Shown here: positions 1 through 10,295 of the stretch, piece after piece
How the letters are laid out: each line of letters begins with the position of its first letter
Numbering within the stretch: the stretch's first letter is position 1
Source of the DNA: Chloropicon primus
Lineage: Eukaryota > Chlorophyta > Chloropicophyceae > Chloropicales > Chloropicaceae
Direction of reading: 5' to 3'
DNA length: 64,000 bases
Assembly: GCA_023205875.1 (NCBI GenBank)
Contig: CP060768.1
Coordinates: 310,001-374,000 of the forward strand
Notes under the pieces: generated by a model
What the model was told of the DNA's origin: nothing
Seen by the model: the letters and a program-made list of their open reading frames with translations, nothing else
Database searches by the model: none
Program-made: the position numbers and the translations under genes

Positions 1-1875
1 CACGAGACTCTGACCGTCTTGGACGCTTCTCACAACCACATCACCCACCTGTCGTCCCAAGCGAACCTTCCAAGCCTGAAGGTCCTTTGCCTGGCCTTCA
101 ATGACCTGAAGAAGCTCCCTGGCGACCTGGCTCGGAAAGCTCAGGGGATGGAGGTACTTTACCTGTCAGGGAATGACCTCTCTTCCCTTCCCGAGACCTT
201 TAGCGAGCTGAGGGTGAAGGATCTTTACGTCAGCGAGAACAAGTTCGCGTCGGTGCCAACTCAAATCCTGGACATGACCCAGATCACCAAGCTGTCCCTG
301 TCTTGCAATGCGCTGAGCTTCATACCACCCCAGATGGCGAATCTCGTGAACTTGCAGTTCCTCGACATTAGTTTCAACAACATCAAGGAGCTGCCCAAGC
401 AGTTTGGAGAGCTGCCGAACTTGGAGAGGCTCAACGCGGGCTTCAACCCCCTGGGTCCTGAGCTTCCCGCGTGCCTGTCGACGCTTCCCAAGCTAGCGGA
501 GCTGAACCTGGACTTCTCGGACATTCAGACGATTCCTCTGGAGTTCGGGGAGATGGCCGCGCTGCAGGAGATCCAGCTCGAGGGGAACAACCTCGAGCAT
601 CCATTTGACGTGATTTACAAGAAGTCGCCCCTTCTGCTGGTCAGCCTCTTCGACACGGAGACAGAGAGCTTGGATCTCTCTAACTGCGGCATGGAGGAGA
701 TCCCGAGCGAGATTGGCAGGCTGCAAAGGCTGTACAGCCTCGACCTCAGCGACAACAACATCACAACCGTTCCTTTTGCGATCGGGCAACTGTACAACCT
801 CGTCACGTTTAGCCTGGAGGGCAACCCCCTGAAAGCGCCTTTCAACCAGGTGAGGCGGCAGCCTTATGGGGACTTGGCCATCGTGGCATTCCTGGACACC
901 CAGGCCGTTGAGCTTGATCTCACCGGTTGCTCTTTCATGGAGCTGCCAGAGTCGATGCAGCGGCACTCGAGGGAACTTGAGAGTCTGAACCTGAGTGACA
1001 ACATTCTGCACGAGCTTCCTGACTACTTCACGAGCTTCCAGAACCTCACCAGCCTCGTGCTGGACAACAACAGGTTCCAGGAGTTCCCCGAGGAAGTCTG
1101 CTTGCTCCGGAACCTGGAGGTGCTGAGCATCTCGAAGACTGAGATTTCAGAAATTTCGCCCTCCATCGTGGAGCTGGAGAAGCTCGAGAAGCTGGCCTTG
1201 GACAGCAACGACATTCGCGAGGTTCCAAAGTGCCTCGTTCTGATGAAGACCCTCGAAGTCTTGCAGCTCTCCAACAACAAGATCCAGGAGTTGCCCCTTT
1301 CCATCGGCAACCTCACCAACCTTCACGTGCTGGACGTCTCTTGCAACGACATCCCAACGCTCCCGCCCTCGCTTGGGGACATGTCCAAGCTCGAGGTGCT
1401 TGATGCCAAGATAAACCAGCTCAAGGTCGTGCCGGAGGAGATCGGGGAGTGCGACAATTTGAAGCACCTGAACCTGTCGAACAACGTCCTCGTCGCCCTT
1501 CCCCAGAGGCTTGGGAGGCTCAAGGACCTGGTGGCCCTGAAGCTGGCGGCGAACCAGCTCCGAAAGCTGCCTTACGAGATGTTGGACCTCGAGTTCCTGG
1601 AGGAGGTGCAGCTGTACGGCAACCCGCTTCCCAACGTGCCGTCGGCGCTCAACGTGAAGGGCACGGAGAACAGCCGTTTCCTTATGCAGAGTCTGCAGAA
1701 AATTCTCTACCCCAGCGGAGACCCGGACGCGGTGGCCGCGGGAGGCTCGAACGCGTCCAAGATGCTTCAGAACGTCGGCAACCTCACCGGGACCCTCAAC
1801 GGCTCCCCAAAAGCCAGGCGGACTCTCGACATGGACGCCGCGATGGAGGGATCGCCCGCTGCGACGCCATCCTAA
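1..1875 (+). CDS. Leucine-rich repeat protein (5' partial)
   Basis: The reading frame is open from the first base of the window, so the true start lies upstream; 624 residues are visible. Almost the whole length is made of roughly 23-residue leucine-rich repeats of the plant/Shoc2-like type (L..L.L..N.L..LP...G.L..L), for example LEVLQLSNNKIQELP and LKHLNLSNNVLVALP. Two islands, LLVSLFDTETESLDLSNCGM and AIVAFLDTQAVELDLTGC, interrupt the array and look like an internal duplication. The array ends near residue 555 and a Gly/Ala/Ser/Asn-rich tail follows. No signal peptide or membrane span is visible. Such arrays bind protein partners, often small GTPases or kinases. The layout resembles LRRC40-like proteins, but no catalytic domain is seen and the partner is unknown. 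A canonical AATAAA lies about 30 nt after the stop. Confidence 0.85.
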   Translation, partial: HETLTVLDASHNHITHLSSQANLPSLKVLCLAFNDLKKLPGDLARKAQGMEVLYLSGNDLSSLPETFSELRVKDLYVSENKFASVPTQILDMTQITKLSLSCNALSFIPPQMANLVNLQFLDISFNNIKELPKQFGELPNLERLNAGFNPLGPELPACLSTLPKLAELNLDFSDIQTIPLEFGEMAALQEIQLEGNNLEHPFDVIYKKSPLLLVSLFDTETESLDLSNCGMEEIPSEIGRLQRLYSLDLSDNNITTVPFAIGQLYNLVTFSLEGNPLKAPFNQVRRQPYGDLAIVAFLDTQAVELDLTGCSFMELPESMQRHSRELESLNLSDNILHELPDYFTSFQNLTSLVLDNNRFQEFPEEVCLLRNLEVLSISKTEISEISPSIVELEKLEKLALDSNDIREVPKCLVLMKTLEVLQLSNNKIQELPLSIGNLTNLHVLDVSCNDIPTLPPSLGDMSKLEVLDAKINQLKVVPEEIGECDNLKHLNLSNNVLVALPQRLGRLKDLVALKLAANQLRKLPYEMLDLEFLEEVQLYGNPLPNVPSALNVKGTENSRFLMQSLQKILYPSGDPDAVAAGGSNASKMLQNVGNLTGTLNGSPKARRTLDMDAAMEGSPAATPS

Positions 1876-2678
1876 CAGCAGAAGAGCCCAATCCCATTGA
1901 TCCAATAAAATCGTTACTACTAGACTGTCACATTATGATGGGGAGAGCCCTGGGATGCGCTGGAGTGCCCGGGTCCATGAACTGGGAATATTCCCAGAAG
2001 AATACACAAGAAGAGACTCGAGACTCGAGACTCGAGCCCCTTCCACAAACCTTACCGCCTATGTTCCTTAACCAAAGACGAGAAGACTTGGATTTTTTTT
2101 AGGGACTCTCGAGGGACTCTCCTATCCTTCCCCCTAGATCGATGAAATCAACTTGATCAACTTCCCGTCTTGTTCTTGTCAACCACGTGATTGCAACAAT
2201 TGTACGTAGTACTTTACAACGTAGTAATCCACGGAAGAAAGAACTCGTGACTCGATCGATGGAATGAGTTCGAGTTGATTGTGTCTGTCTGGAGATCGGA
2301 GACCTCGACCGAAACCACCGAAATGAATTTTGGACGGTTTGCCTTTGGACTGTTGGGCGGAAACATCCTGGCCCATGTCGATGGTAGGTGTGTCTCCCCG
2401 TCGATGGAGCTTGTGCCTCCTCCAAAGATAACTTTCAACCGAGTGGGCTCCCTCTTGAATCCAAGGTCACACCAAGGGGCACAAGATGTGGACGACGTCT
2501 TTGAACCTGAGAGTGAGACATCCGGTTCCTCAGGGGATCCCCGGCAGCAGGACCTCAAGGTGAGAGACACACCAAGGGGAGAAACGCACCAAGCCGGCTG
2601 CGGAGAACTAGAACACCTCAGCCAGAGTGCTTAGATTACATCATCATCATTCTCTCAGGCGCGCGGAAGTGAACCAGG
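1876..2678. other. Intergenic region with possible 5'UTR intron
   Basis: No convincing gene. AATAAA near 1903 fits the 3' end of the upstream LRR gene. A GTGAGAG donor-like site at 2560 and a TTCTCTCAG acceptor-like site ending at 2658 could bound an intron in the 5'UTR of the downstream HMG gene. An open frame at 2275-2634 has no family likeness and is not called. Confidence 0.4.
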
Positions 2679-3752
2679 ATGAGTGACCAGTACCCCCAGA
2701 ATCAACAGATGCCTGGAAGCTCTTATGGATTCCCGCAGTATCCTGGTGGGATCTACGCCGCGAATCAGATGGGCAATCCACTGGGCTACCAGACGCACCA
2801 GGCGGTTATCGGCGGGACAGAGATGATGCAGGCCATGGGATTCCAGCCCATGCCGGGCCTGATGCCACCCCCCCTTCATGGGGTGAGAAGGGGGCTGGAT
2901 CCTATCAACCAGGACGTCCAGACTGGTGCTAGGATGGGGAAGACTGGGAAGACTTCAGCTGGGGACACAAGGGGGGCGAAGAAGAAGACGCCCAAGAAGA
3001 AACCCAAGAAGAAGGTGAGTACGAGAGATTTCCAGCAGATGAGATTGATTGCCTGAGGCCACAAGTTTGTCTGACACTCTGCCAACCTGCTTGTGGCCCA
3101 CAAGCCAAAGAAAAAGCCCAAGAAGAAACCCAAGAAGAAGGATGTGCAAAAGAAGAAGAAGAAGGAGGAGGAGGTGAAGCCCAAGGCCAAGATCACGAAG
3201 AGTGGCAGGAAGAAGCGAGAGAGGGACCCACTCGCGCCAAAGAGAGCCAGGACCGCCTTCAATTTCTTTATGGATGACTTCCGAGTCCAGTTCAAGCTCG
3301 AGAACCCAGAGACGAAGGGGATCGTGGAGACGACCAAGGCAGGATCAGCGGCCTGGAAAGCTCTTGGGGGGGAGAAGAGGAAGGCGTACGAGAACAGGGC
3401 CGACGTATCGCAGAGGGAATATGCCGAGGCGAAGAAGTTATACGTGGAGAGCGGCGGGCCGACCAAATTCAAGTACATCAAGGGTCCTCACAGGCCACTC
3501 ACCGCCTACTTCATCTTTCTGCACAATTTTAGGAAGGAGTACATCCGGACTCACCCTGAGAGGAAGGACGTTTCCGAGCTCAGCAAAGACGCGGGGGAGA
3601 AGTGGAGAAACCTGTCACCGGGAGAGAGGCTAATCTTTGAGGAGAAGGGCAAGGCGGTCAAGGAGGAGTATTACAAGATCAAGGGCATGACTACCGAGGA
3701 GAGGGTCGCTTACTTGGAGGTCGACAACGATCCCTACAACAAATTTTTTTAA
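2679..3752 (+). CDS. Two-HMG-box chromatin protein (copy 1)
   Basis: Two exons, 2679-3014 and 3105-3752, give 327 residues; the 90-nt phase-0 intron starts GTGAGT, ends CACAAG and contains an in-frame stop. The N-terminal 90 residues are rich in Met, Gln, Gly and Pro. A lysine hinge (AKKKTPKKKPKKK) follows, then two HMG-box DNA-binding domains. Box 1 begins DPLAPKRARTAFNFF and box 2 begins GPHRPLTAYFIF. HMGB proteins bend DNA and bind nucleosomes in the nucleus. Both boxes keep the hydrophobic wedge and the aromatic core (F, W, Y). A close paralogue lies at 9239-10295 on the other strand with its intron in the same lysine hinge. The acidic tail of vertebrate HMGB1 is absent. TGTAA at 3896-3900 is a candidate poly(A) signal. 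Confidence 0.88.
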
Positions 3753-3951
3753 TCTTTTTTCTTTTTCTTTGTCGGCCTTTTGGGAGGTCAAACTTCCAAC
3801 TTACGCTTGAATGAACGGCGGGAGGAGAGCGCGGACACCGACGACGGCGGGAGCGGCCATCGTCTGCAAGAAAACTTTTTGCTCATGAAATTTTCTGTAA
3901 TATAAGTTATAGTACAGCAAAGGAAGAATGAATCGCGGGATGACGATTCAT

Positions 3952-5533
3952 TCACGCGCTCTTCTTCTTTTTCGAGGGCGGGCTGATCACCCCTGCCTTT
4001 TTATCCACCTCCCAGCCTTCCTTGATCAGCTTGTGGTAGGTTCCCTTTCCGATCTTTATCAACCGGCTCGTTTCCTCGTTCAGGAGCAGGCCCTGGCTCA
4101 CGCAGTGGGCAACCTGGGAAGTGTCGCTGCTCGACGAAGAAGGACTCGCCTTCGGCTTGATCGGCGTCATCACCTCTGACAGCCGCTTGTTTCTCTTCTC
4201 CGGGGAGAGGGTGGCCTTGAAAGGAGAAAAGGCCTTTCTGCCCTCCTTCCCCCTCTGCGACGACGGAGGTGTTCTCACCTTTCTCGCTTGCCTGCTAACG
4301 CCTGCCTTGTCCACAGGCCTTTCGCCCCTTGCCCCGAATAAGGTCATGGCGACCACGTCGATGCTCAAGATCTGCAGCGAGAACGCAACGAGTATCGTGA
4401 CCCCCGTCATCACGAGGGATTGCGAATGGGAATAGATCAGCAGCGTGCCCACGCCCTGGAAGCTCGTGGAAATAATTGACGTGGCTTTGCTCGAAGAGAA
4501 CGAGGAGTCAAAGTAGTAAGACACCGCGGCCCCCCCGCACGCAGAAACGAGGCAGTAGACTACCGCAGCCTGCTGCATCCTCTCGGCATTCAGAAACGAC
4601 CTCCACCAGCTCTGATTCATTGCCGCGAGTGCCAGGAACACGGAGGACCCCAGCGTGACCCGTGGCCTCTTGGTGCAGTAATAAATAGCAAGGACCAGGG
4701 CGAACACCATGGCGAAGATCGCACCCAGGCCGATCCTGAAGGGGAGGGATCTGCTCAACATCGGCGCCAGCGTGATCAGAGCAAACCCAAACAAGCAAGC
4801 CGAGACCCGAAAGATAGAAAGGTTCTCTTCCACCGTCACTACGCACTGGGCCTGCGCCCTTCCAGAGACCGCGACTGTGGAGTTGTACCCCCTGTAGGGT
4901 GAAATTGGTATGAAGCAGCTGAGCTCTTGAGGCTTCTCTTGGTCCGAAGGACCCTTCCCTTGAGAACCGAAAGCCAAAAGCTTCAAGGTGTCGAGAAGAG
5001 GCGAGCGGTTACACAGCTCCGTGCCCTTGAGGGCCACCACGAGCCTCCTCGAGGAGAAGAAAGATCGAGCATGCTTCGTCCGGCAGTCTCCGGACTCCGC
5101 TGCCTTCAATGCAGAAGAAAGGGAAGAGAGGATCGGTCAGGTCAGCACAACGGAGCAGTGTCCATCACAGCACAAAATGGCTGGGAGGAGGAGGGAAAAG
5201 CAAAAAGGAAGGAAGCCGACGGCACGGCACTTCACTTACGTCAACCCCGCTGCTGACACAAAAGTTGAAGGAGCTTCCCTCGTCTGACCGGCACGTCGCG
5301 ACCGCGTACACGTCCGACAAGGAGAGCGTGACCCAATACAGCTTCGCCAACAATGGTGGAGTATACTCCGCTCGGGAGACGTGAGAGTGAAGCGTGGGCA
5401 GAGGCTCCACGAGAGGCTGCCGTGAGGTCACCTGGACACTGTCTTCCTCCCGTAACGCATGCTGACCCGCCTCGACGCCGTGAAGCCACGCGGAGGACGC
5501 AAGAAGGGCAACGAGCACCGCAGTGGCCGCCAT
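3952..5533 (-). CDS. NEMP/TMEM194-like nuclear envelope membrane protein
   Basis: Exon 1 is 5240-5533 and exon 2 is 3952-5103, giving 481 residues with a 136-nt phase-0 intron (GTAAGT...TTGAAG). The ATG at 5533 is the first in frame and opens a signal peptide (MAATAVLVALLASSAWLHG). A Cys-containing lumenal region follows, then five to six hydrophobic helices around residues 210-350. The helix pattern (ENLSIFRVSACLFGFALI, LLIYSHSQS) aligns by eye with human NEMP1, which stiffens the inner nuclear membrane. The last 130 residues are basic and Ser/Pro-rich and end in LLNEETSRLIKIGKGTYHK followed by a short basic tail. That motif resembles the N-P-x-T-G-R-x-I-K-x-G-G-x-T-Y-x-K-L motif frequent in giant-virus proteins. 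The 3' end converges on the HMG gene. Confidence 0.72.
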
Positions 5534-5865
5534 GGCGATCAGCTGCTGCTGGTTTCTTTCAAAAACCTCCGGAAAAATCCGAGGGGAAAATCTTGAGGGG
5601 GTGAGCCCTGGAGAGACGGTGGATGCCACATAAGGAGACGATGGATGCCATCCGTTTCCGGAAGTGGCAAGTGTGTCATCGTCCACATTGTTGTCCCCTC
5701 GGCCTCCCTTGGGCACAACACCACTCTGATCCGGTCATGGATTCGTTGTGTGGAGGTAGAGAGAGAGAGAGAAGCTTGTCTTGTGATGGATGGATTACAA
5801 ATAGTTTACTATACGAGAAATGGCGGGTTGAGTTAGTGCTACACGCGGCCAGCCGCCGCCATGCC
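5534..5865. other. Intergenic region
   Basis: Lies between the start of the NEMP-like gene and the stop of the p52 gene, both on the minus strand. It holds a short GA run (5758-5772). TTACA at 5795-5799 reads as TGTAA on the minus strand and is a candidate poly(A) signal for p52. No gene seen. Confidence 0.5.
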
Positions 5866-7524
5866 CTAAGCGTTCCTCGATTTCGCTTCCTTGATGAAAG
5901 TTCTCATGTCGTTGTAGTGGTCCAGCTTCACGGCGAGTCTCATGTTCTCGTCGTTGGACCAAAGCAACTTCCCCCTCTCCTTGGCGTGCCCCAGCGATTC
6001 CAAGTAGAGCTCCTTTGACTCGAACTTGTCGTAAAAAGCGCAAGGAGTCATGGCCAACCTCTTTGTCTCGGCCTCCCACAGCCTGACGCTGTCGGCGATT
6101 GTCTCTGGCACGACAGGAGTTTTAGCTCGTATCCGGTACGTCTGCGGGTGAGCGTTCCTTCTCAAGTAGTCCACGATCAGCTCAGCGCCGATCCCGGCCT
6201 CGAAGGCGGCGTTGCAGCTCTCCCTGCTGAGCCTGCCCACGTAGAGGTTCGGAAGAACGTACTCTTCGAGGCAAAAGAGCTCAAGAATTGCTCGCTTTAG
6301 TGGGGAGGTGGTGTAAGCGTACACTCGGTAATTCGTCTCTACGATGATGCCCTCCTCCCCTCCCGAGCTGCTCGCCGGGCCGCCACCGCCGCCGAGAGCC
6401 TCCCCGCCGAACACGTCCTCCTCCTGCTTCTGGCAAAGCAGCTTGGAGAGGTGGGTGGGCAGGACCCACAAGTCGCCAGCTTTCGACTCTGGATTTTTGA
6501 AGAGATACAGAAGACCCAGCTTGGCCAACGCAAAAGCGACCTCCGACGTCATCGCGTCGCCCTTCGCGGACTCGCCGGACAGCGAAGAGAGCTCGCAGGT
6601 CTTTCCCTCCTCGCAGAACCCCAACTGCAGCAGAAAACTCACCGCGGCTGCACCTTTCTCCCCATTCAAGTCGTATTGCATCTGCAGAAACTCGTCCACG
6701 ATGGTCCAAATCTGCTCAGCTGGAGGCCTAAGGAGGAACTGAAAGCCCTCCCTGGTCGTGCTCCGCCCCTGTACCTTGCCGTCCCCCACCATTTCGACGT
6801 CCCCGTCCTCGTTGCTGCCCTTTCCCCGCGCCCCGCGTTCCAGCAACTTCAATCGGGTCAGCACCATCTCCAGGTCCAGGGCCTTGTCCCCGCCCTCCGC
6901 ATCGATTTCCATCGCCAGCATCCCCGAACTTCTCCTGTTGCTGCTGTAATTCTCGAGGTCCTCCCCTTCTCCCCCAGCAAGAAACAGCAGCAGGGAGTCC
7001 CAACACGCTTGCGAGTGCGCGTGCAGCTCCTCCCTGGTGGGCAAGATGGATCTCATGGCTTGGGTAGGTTCCGTCCACACGCTCCTTATCCCTTGCTGGA
7101 GAATCACTTGAACCTTAGCCATAAAGGATTCGTTCATCTTGTACGTGGCCTGGCGCACCGCATTGCTCTTCGCCGTGGTCTTCCTAAACTTGTTGCTTTG
7201 GGTGTGCTGGTGTGGTGGCTCCTCATCAACCTTCTTCCAAATGCCAAGGGCAAGAAGAGTTTCCACCGCAACCTTGTGCCTCTTCAGTCCGTCCTTGCTC
7301 TCTGGAGCGATCCACCCGTCCAACATCGCCTCGCTCGCCTCGCCCGAGAAGCATATTCTCAAACAATACTGCTTAGCCAAGGGAGGCAGGGTTTGCAGAA
7401 TCACTTGACAGGAACCTTCCGAGTCGAGGACGCGGTCCCTTGTGACCGCCGGAAGCTTCAGCAAGTGGGACGAGATGAAGCTGCTCGACGAGGACAAGGA
7501 CGACGACGACGGATCCAAAGTCAT
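5866..7524 (-). CDS. GTF2H4: TFIIH subunit p52 (Tfb2)
   Basis: Single exon, 552 residues from the ATG at 7524; the frame is open further upstream but holds no earlier ATG. p52 anchors and stimulates the XPB helicase within TFIIH in transcription initiation and nucleotide excision repair. Family landmarks are visible in order. The N-terminal winged-helix region reads LLKLPAVTRDRVLDSE. The middle segment reads FLLRPPAEQIWTIVDEFL. The C-terminal XPB-binding part includes VETNYRVYAYTTSPLKRAI and a terminal acidic/basic helix (LPNLYVGRLSRES). The protein is about 90 residues longer than human p52 because of low-complexity insertions: a Ser run at the start, an acidic stretch near residue 250 and a Gly-rich loop near residue 380. 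A poly-Ser leader could be extra N-terminal sequence rather than a targeting peptide. Confidence 0.88.
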   Translation of the reverse strand: MTLDPSSSSLSSSSSFISSHLLKLPAVTRDRVLDSEGSCQVILQTLPPLAKQYCLRICFSGEASEAMLDGWIAPESKDGLKRHKVAVETLLALGIWKKVDEEPPHQHTQSNKFRKTTAKSNAVRQATYKMNESFMAKVQVILQQGIRSVWTEPTQAMRSILPTREELHAHSQACWDSLLLFLAGGEGEDLENYSSNRRSSGMLAMEIDAEGGDKALDLEMVLTRLKLLERGARGKGSNEDGDVEMVGDGKVQGRSTTREGFQFLLRPPAEQIWTIVDEFLQMQYDLNGEKGAAAVSFLLQLGFCEEGKTCELSSLSGESAKGDAMTSEVAFALAKLGLLYLFKNPESKAGDLWVLPTHLSKLLCQKQEEDVFGGEALGGGGGPASSSGGEEGIIVETNYRVYAYTTSPLKRAILELFCLEEYVLPNLYVGRLSRESCNAAFEAGIGAELIVDYLRRNAHPQTYRIRAKTPVVPETIADSVRLWEAETKRLAMTPCAFYDKFESKELYLESLGHAKERGKLLWSNDENMRLAVKLDHYNDMRTFIKEAKSRNA

Positions 7525-7951
7525 GCCTCTCCCGCGTCGCCGAGTCAAGGTCAAGGTCAAGGTCCTGTCCTCCTCTCTCCGACGCCTTCCTGCTCTTCTC
7601 CTCTGCAGAAGCAGAAAAGAAAACTCCAGAATCGAGGAGGGAGAGAGAGAGGTGATGATGATTTGATGGCAGGGATCCTCGTGGGGGCGAAGGATGTTCC
7701 TGGGATGTCCTCCTCGTTCCACCCTGTCTCTCTCTGTGTCTCTCTATCTATCTATCTCTCTGGGCCTTTCCATCCTTGGAAGAGGACACGCCGAACAAGG
7801 AATAGAGATACACTTTGTTGATGGCCAACGTTGGCGTGCTTAAGTGACTGGCTGGAAGTCTGCAATTAATTTAATTGTTGTTTTGTTCAACCCCTTTGGC
7901 GCACCGCTGCTTCGGAAGGAGAAGGGAAGAGTGGCTCTGCGTGTTACTCGA
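7525..7951. other. Intergenic region
   Basis: Between the p52 start and the CSL4 stop on the minus strand. Contains CT-rich runs near 7725-7760 that would be GA-rich in the p52 leader. No gene recognised. Confidence 0.45.
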
Positions 7952-8674
7952 CTACTGTGCGATCTTCCTCTCTTCCCTTGCTTTTGTGACCGGACATAAC
8001 ATTTCTGTCGGACTGACTTGCACCATGGTCTCGCCCTGCTCAGACTTCGCGTGCAAGACTCCCAGGTGGTCCTTTGCAGTCGACAGCAGCAAGGATTGTG
8101 ACTCTCCCAATGAAATGACCTCGGCTCGAACGATGTCCCCTGGACGAAAAGAGGAAAGTATGGAAACCTGCCGAGCACGAGCAGCACCAGGAGCAACGCG
8201 GCGGGTCAGTTTAACACAGAATCCACGAATCGATCGATCGAGGCGAGAGCCTGCGCGGCGGAAGCGAAAGCCGAGCGACCAGCACCTTCACTTACCTTGT
8301 CGATCTCCGTTGCCCTTACGTCTTGCACTCTGATAATACCCAAAAACTCCTTGATGAGGGGACTGTTGCCCTTGCAACTGATATCGCAAGAAGCGTACCG
8401 AGGATTCAACCGCTTGACGCGGCAAAGGACCTCGTCCCCGATCGACAAGGCGCCCACGCTCTCCTCCCCTTGCCCTGGTTTGGAACCCTCGGCACGAATA
8501 CTCACAACAGGAAGCCTTTTCCCGCTACCCCAAAACCACAAGCAATCGCAAACGCAAAGGTTTCAGTCCTCGTCCTTGTTCGACACCTCGATCACTCAAA
8601 CCGAAAGGGCTATCCTTCCATCTGCCAACACCACTGGCTGCATCTCCGCACCTCAACTTACCTGGCTTCACCCA

Positions 8675-8706
<32 letters not shown>

Positions 8707-8882
8707 CCAGGATCGAGACCAAAGTCCAGTTTCGAAGGTTGTTCACAAACGAGCTTACCGAGCGTCGACGCTATGACGTAACCCTTGTACACGTGAGTGT
8801 TCGCGCCCGATACGCAGTCCTCGTTGTCCCGCCCGAGCTTGTCGCCAGGGCAGACCACCTCGGACTCCGCCACGAGAACCAT
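7952..8882 (-). CDS. EXOSC1: Exosome subunit CSL4
   Basis: Three exons, 8662-8882, 8296-8524 and 7952-8167, join in phases 2 and 0 to give 221 residues (human EXOSC1 has 195). CSL4 is a cap protein of the nuclear and cytoplasmic RNA exosome. The N-terminal domain reads VVCPGDKL...YKGYVIASTLGK. The central S1 fold carries LPVVSIRA and GIIRVQDVRATEIDK. The C-terminal part reads SSFRPGDIVRAEVISLG and SPTEMLCPVTKAREERKIA. These match the family in order. Between the first two domains sits a run of nine threonines encoded by an ACG repeat. The alternative donor at 8758 (GTAAGC) gives the wrong phase for the next exon unless a 4-nt microexon is invoked, so the longer first exon is preferred. Confidence 0.88.
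8675..8704 (-). repeat. Coding trinucleotide repeat (poly-Thr in CSL4)
   Basis: About ten CGT/TCG units on the plus strand read as ACG threonine codons on the minus strand, inside exon 1 of the CSL4 gene near its 3' end. Confidence 0.85.
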
Positions 8883-9238
8883 CTTGCTTGGGCGACTACT
8901 CGGTCGCCGGTTCGTAGAGCAAGAGGGTCTGTCGAAAGCTGGAGGGATGAAGAACAGAGATGGACGCACGCTTCGTGTGATGTGAGTTCCTCGACCCCCT
9001 TTGGCTTGTCCTCCTCCTCGCCGTCGTTCACTCTCCCTGGCAACACGTTCCCTCCTCTCGATCGAGGACGCCTGGCGCTGGAGCTGGAGTGCTTTGCTTT
9101 GCTGAGAGGAGGGGAGGGAGGGAGGGCGTGGGGAAGGCGAGGAGGGAGGGAGGACGGAGAGAGAGAATTGCTACAAAACAATTGAATTACAATAGTTTAG
9201 TTGAATAACAGAAATAGATCTATGCCCCAGGGCATGGA
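8883..9238. other. Intergenic region
   Basis: Between the CSL4 start and the stop of the second HMG gene. A GA/GGGA-rich purine tract covers about 9105-9165. TTACA at 9187-9191 (TGTAA on the minus strand) is a candidate poly(A) signal for the HMG gene. No gene recognised. Confidence 0.5.
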
Positions 9239-10295
9239 TTAAAGGAACTGCGCGTATGGGTTCTTGACGCCAACTGCAGCAACACGTTCCTCCGCTGAGA
9301 GCTCCTTCAGCTTGAGGTACTCGGCCTTGGCGAGCGCGGCTTTCTGCTCATAAGGTACCTTGTCCTGTGGGTCCAGCTCTCTCCACTTCTGCCCCGCGAG
9401 CTTGCTGATGTCCTTGATCGAGGTCGGCTCGGCTCCGGACGCCGCTCTGTCTTTCCTGAAGTTGGCCAAAAACACAAAGTAAGCGGTCGGTGGCCTTGGC
9501 GGCCCCTTGGCGAGCTTGAACTTCTGTGGACCACCGCTGGAGATGTAAGCCTCCTTAGCCTTGAGGTAAGCCTCCCTTGCGGCCGCGGCCTTCTCCTCGT
9601 ACGGCGTTCTCTCCGCGGGTAGGAGGGTCTTCCACTTTTCTGAACCGGCCTTTGTGCAGTGCACCACGCCCTTGACGTCGGGGTGAGTGATCTTGTATTC
9701 CTCCCTGAAAGCATCGAGGAAGAAGTTGAAGGCGGTCCTGGCTCTCTTTGGCGCGAGTGGGTCCCTCTCCTTCTTCTTCTTGCCGCTCTTCGTGAGCTTT
9801 GGCTTTGGCACCTTCTTCACGGGCTTCTTCTTCGCCGGCTTCTTCTTCTTCACCGGCTTCTTCTTCGCTGGCTTCTTCTTCGCTGCTTTCTTCTTTGCCG
9901 TTTCGGGGTCGCGTTGCGTCGGCGAAAAGGGGAAGCAAGCGCAGGAACGCGCAGGAGGAGGAAAGTGGGACGTGGGGGGCAACAAGTGGAACGTCGCGTC
10001 AGTGACCGGCACACAACACAACGCAACGCACTCGATCACACTCTCTCGATCAAGCTGGTCGGCGGAAAGAAGCTGATCAAAGCCTTACCTTCTTGGGACC
10101 CGTGCTCTTGGCTCCCTTCTTCGTCGACTTGGTCGCCTTCGTCACGGGCGCCGCCTGCGTGAACGCTGGCGTCGGCATCACCGGGTTCATCGGCATGGTC
10201 GTCTGGGTCTGTGGCATGTACATACCCGTCTGCCCAGGCATCCCGAACCCGTACGGTGGGAACGCGCTGTAGCCCATGGGAAAGTGTTCCGCCAT
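9239..10295 (-). CDS. Two-HMG-box chromatin protein (copy 2)
   Basis: Exon 1 is 10089-10295 and exon 2 is 9239-9892, giving 286 residues. The 196-nt intron starts GTAAGG and is proposed to end GGCAAAG, phase 0. The N-terminus is again rich in Met, Pro, Gln and Thr. A long lysine/alanine/proline tract (KKKAAKKKPAKKKPVKKKK) precedes two HMG boxes: DPLAPKRARTAFNFFLDA at the start of box 1 and GPPRPPTAYFVFLANF at the start of box 2. Shared motifs and an intron in the same lysine-rich hinge show it is a paralogue of the gene at 2679-3752, now in inverted orientation about 6 kb away. It is expected to be a nuclear DNA-bending protein. The exact acceptor is uncertain because the lysine tract gives no alignment anchor. 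Confidence 0.85.

Noticed and set aside
2275-2634. Plus-strand open frame of 119 codons before the first HMG gene
   Set aside because: No family likeness. If the flanking splice-like sites are used it stops just before the HMG ATG out of frame, so it is better explained as leader sequence.
2883-2932. Second intron in HMG copy 1 (GTGAGAAG to GGTGCTAG)
   Set aside because: Its 50-nt length would shift the frame out of the lysine hinge.
8665-8757. Intron in CSL4 starting at GTAAGC (8758) with a 4-nt microexon
   Set aside because: Reading through to the donor at 8661 gives the correct phase with one fewer intron.
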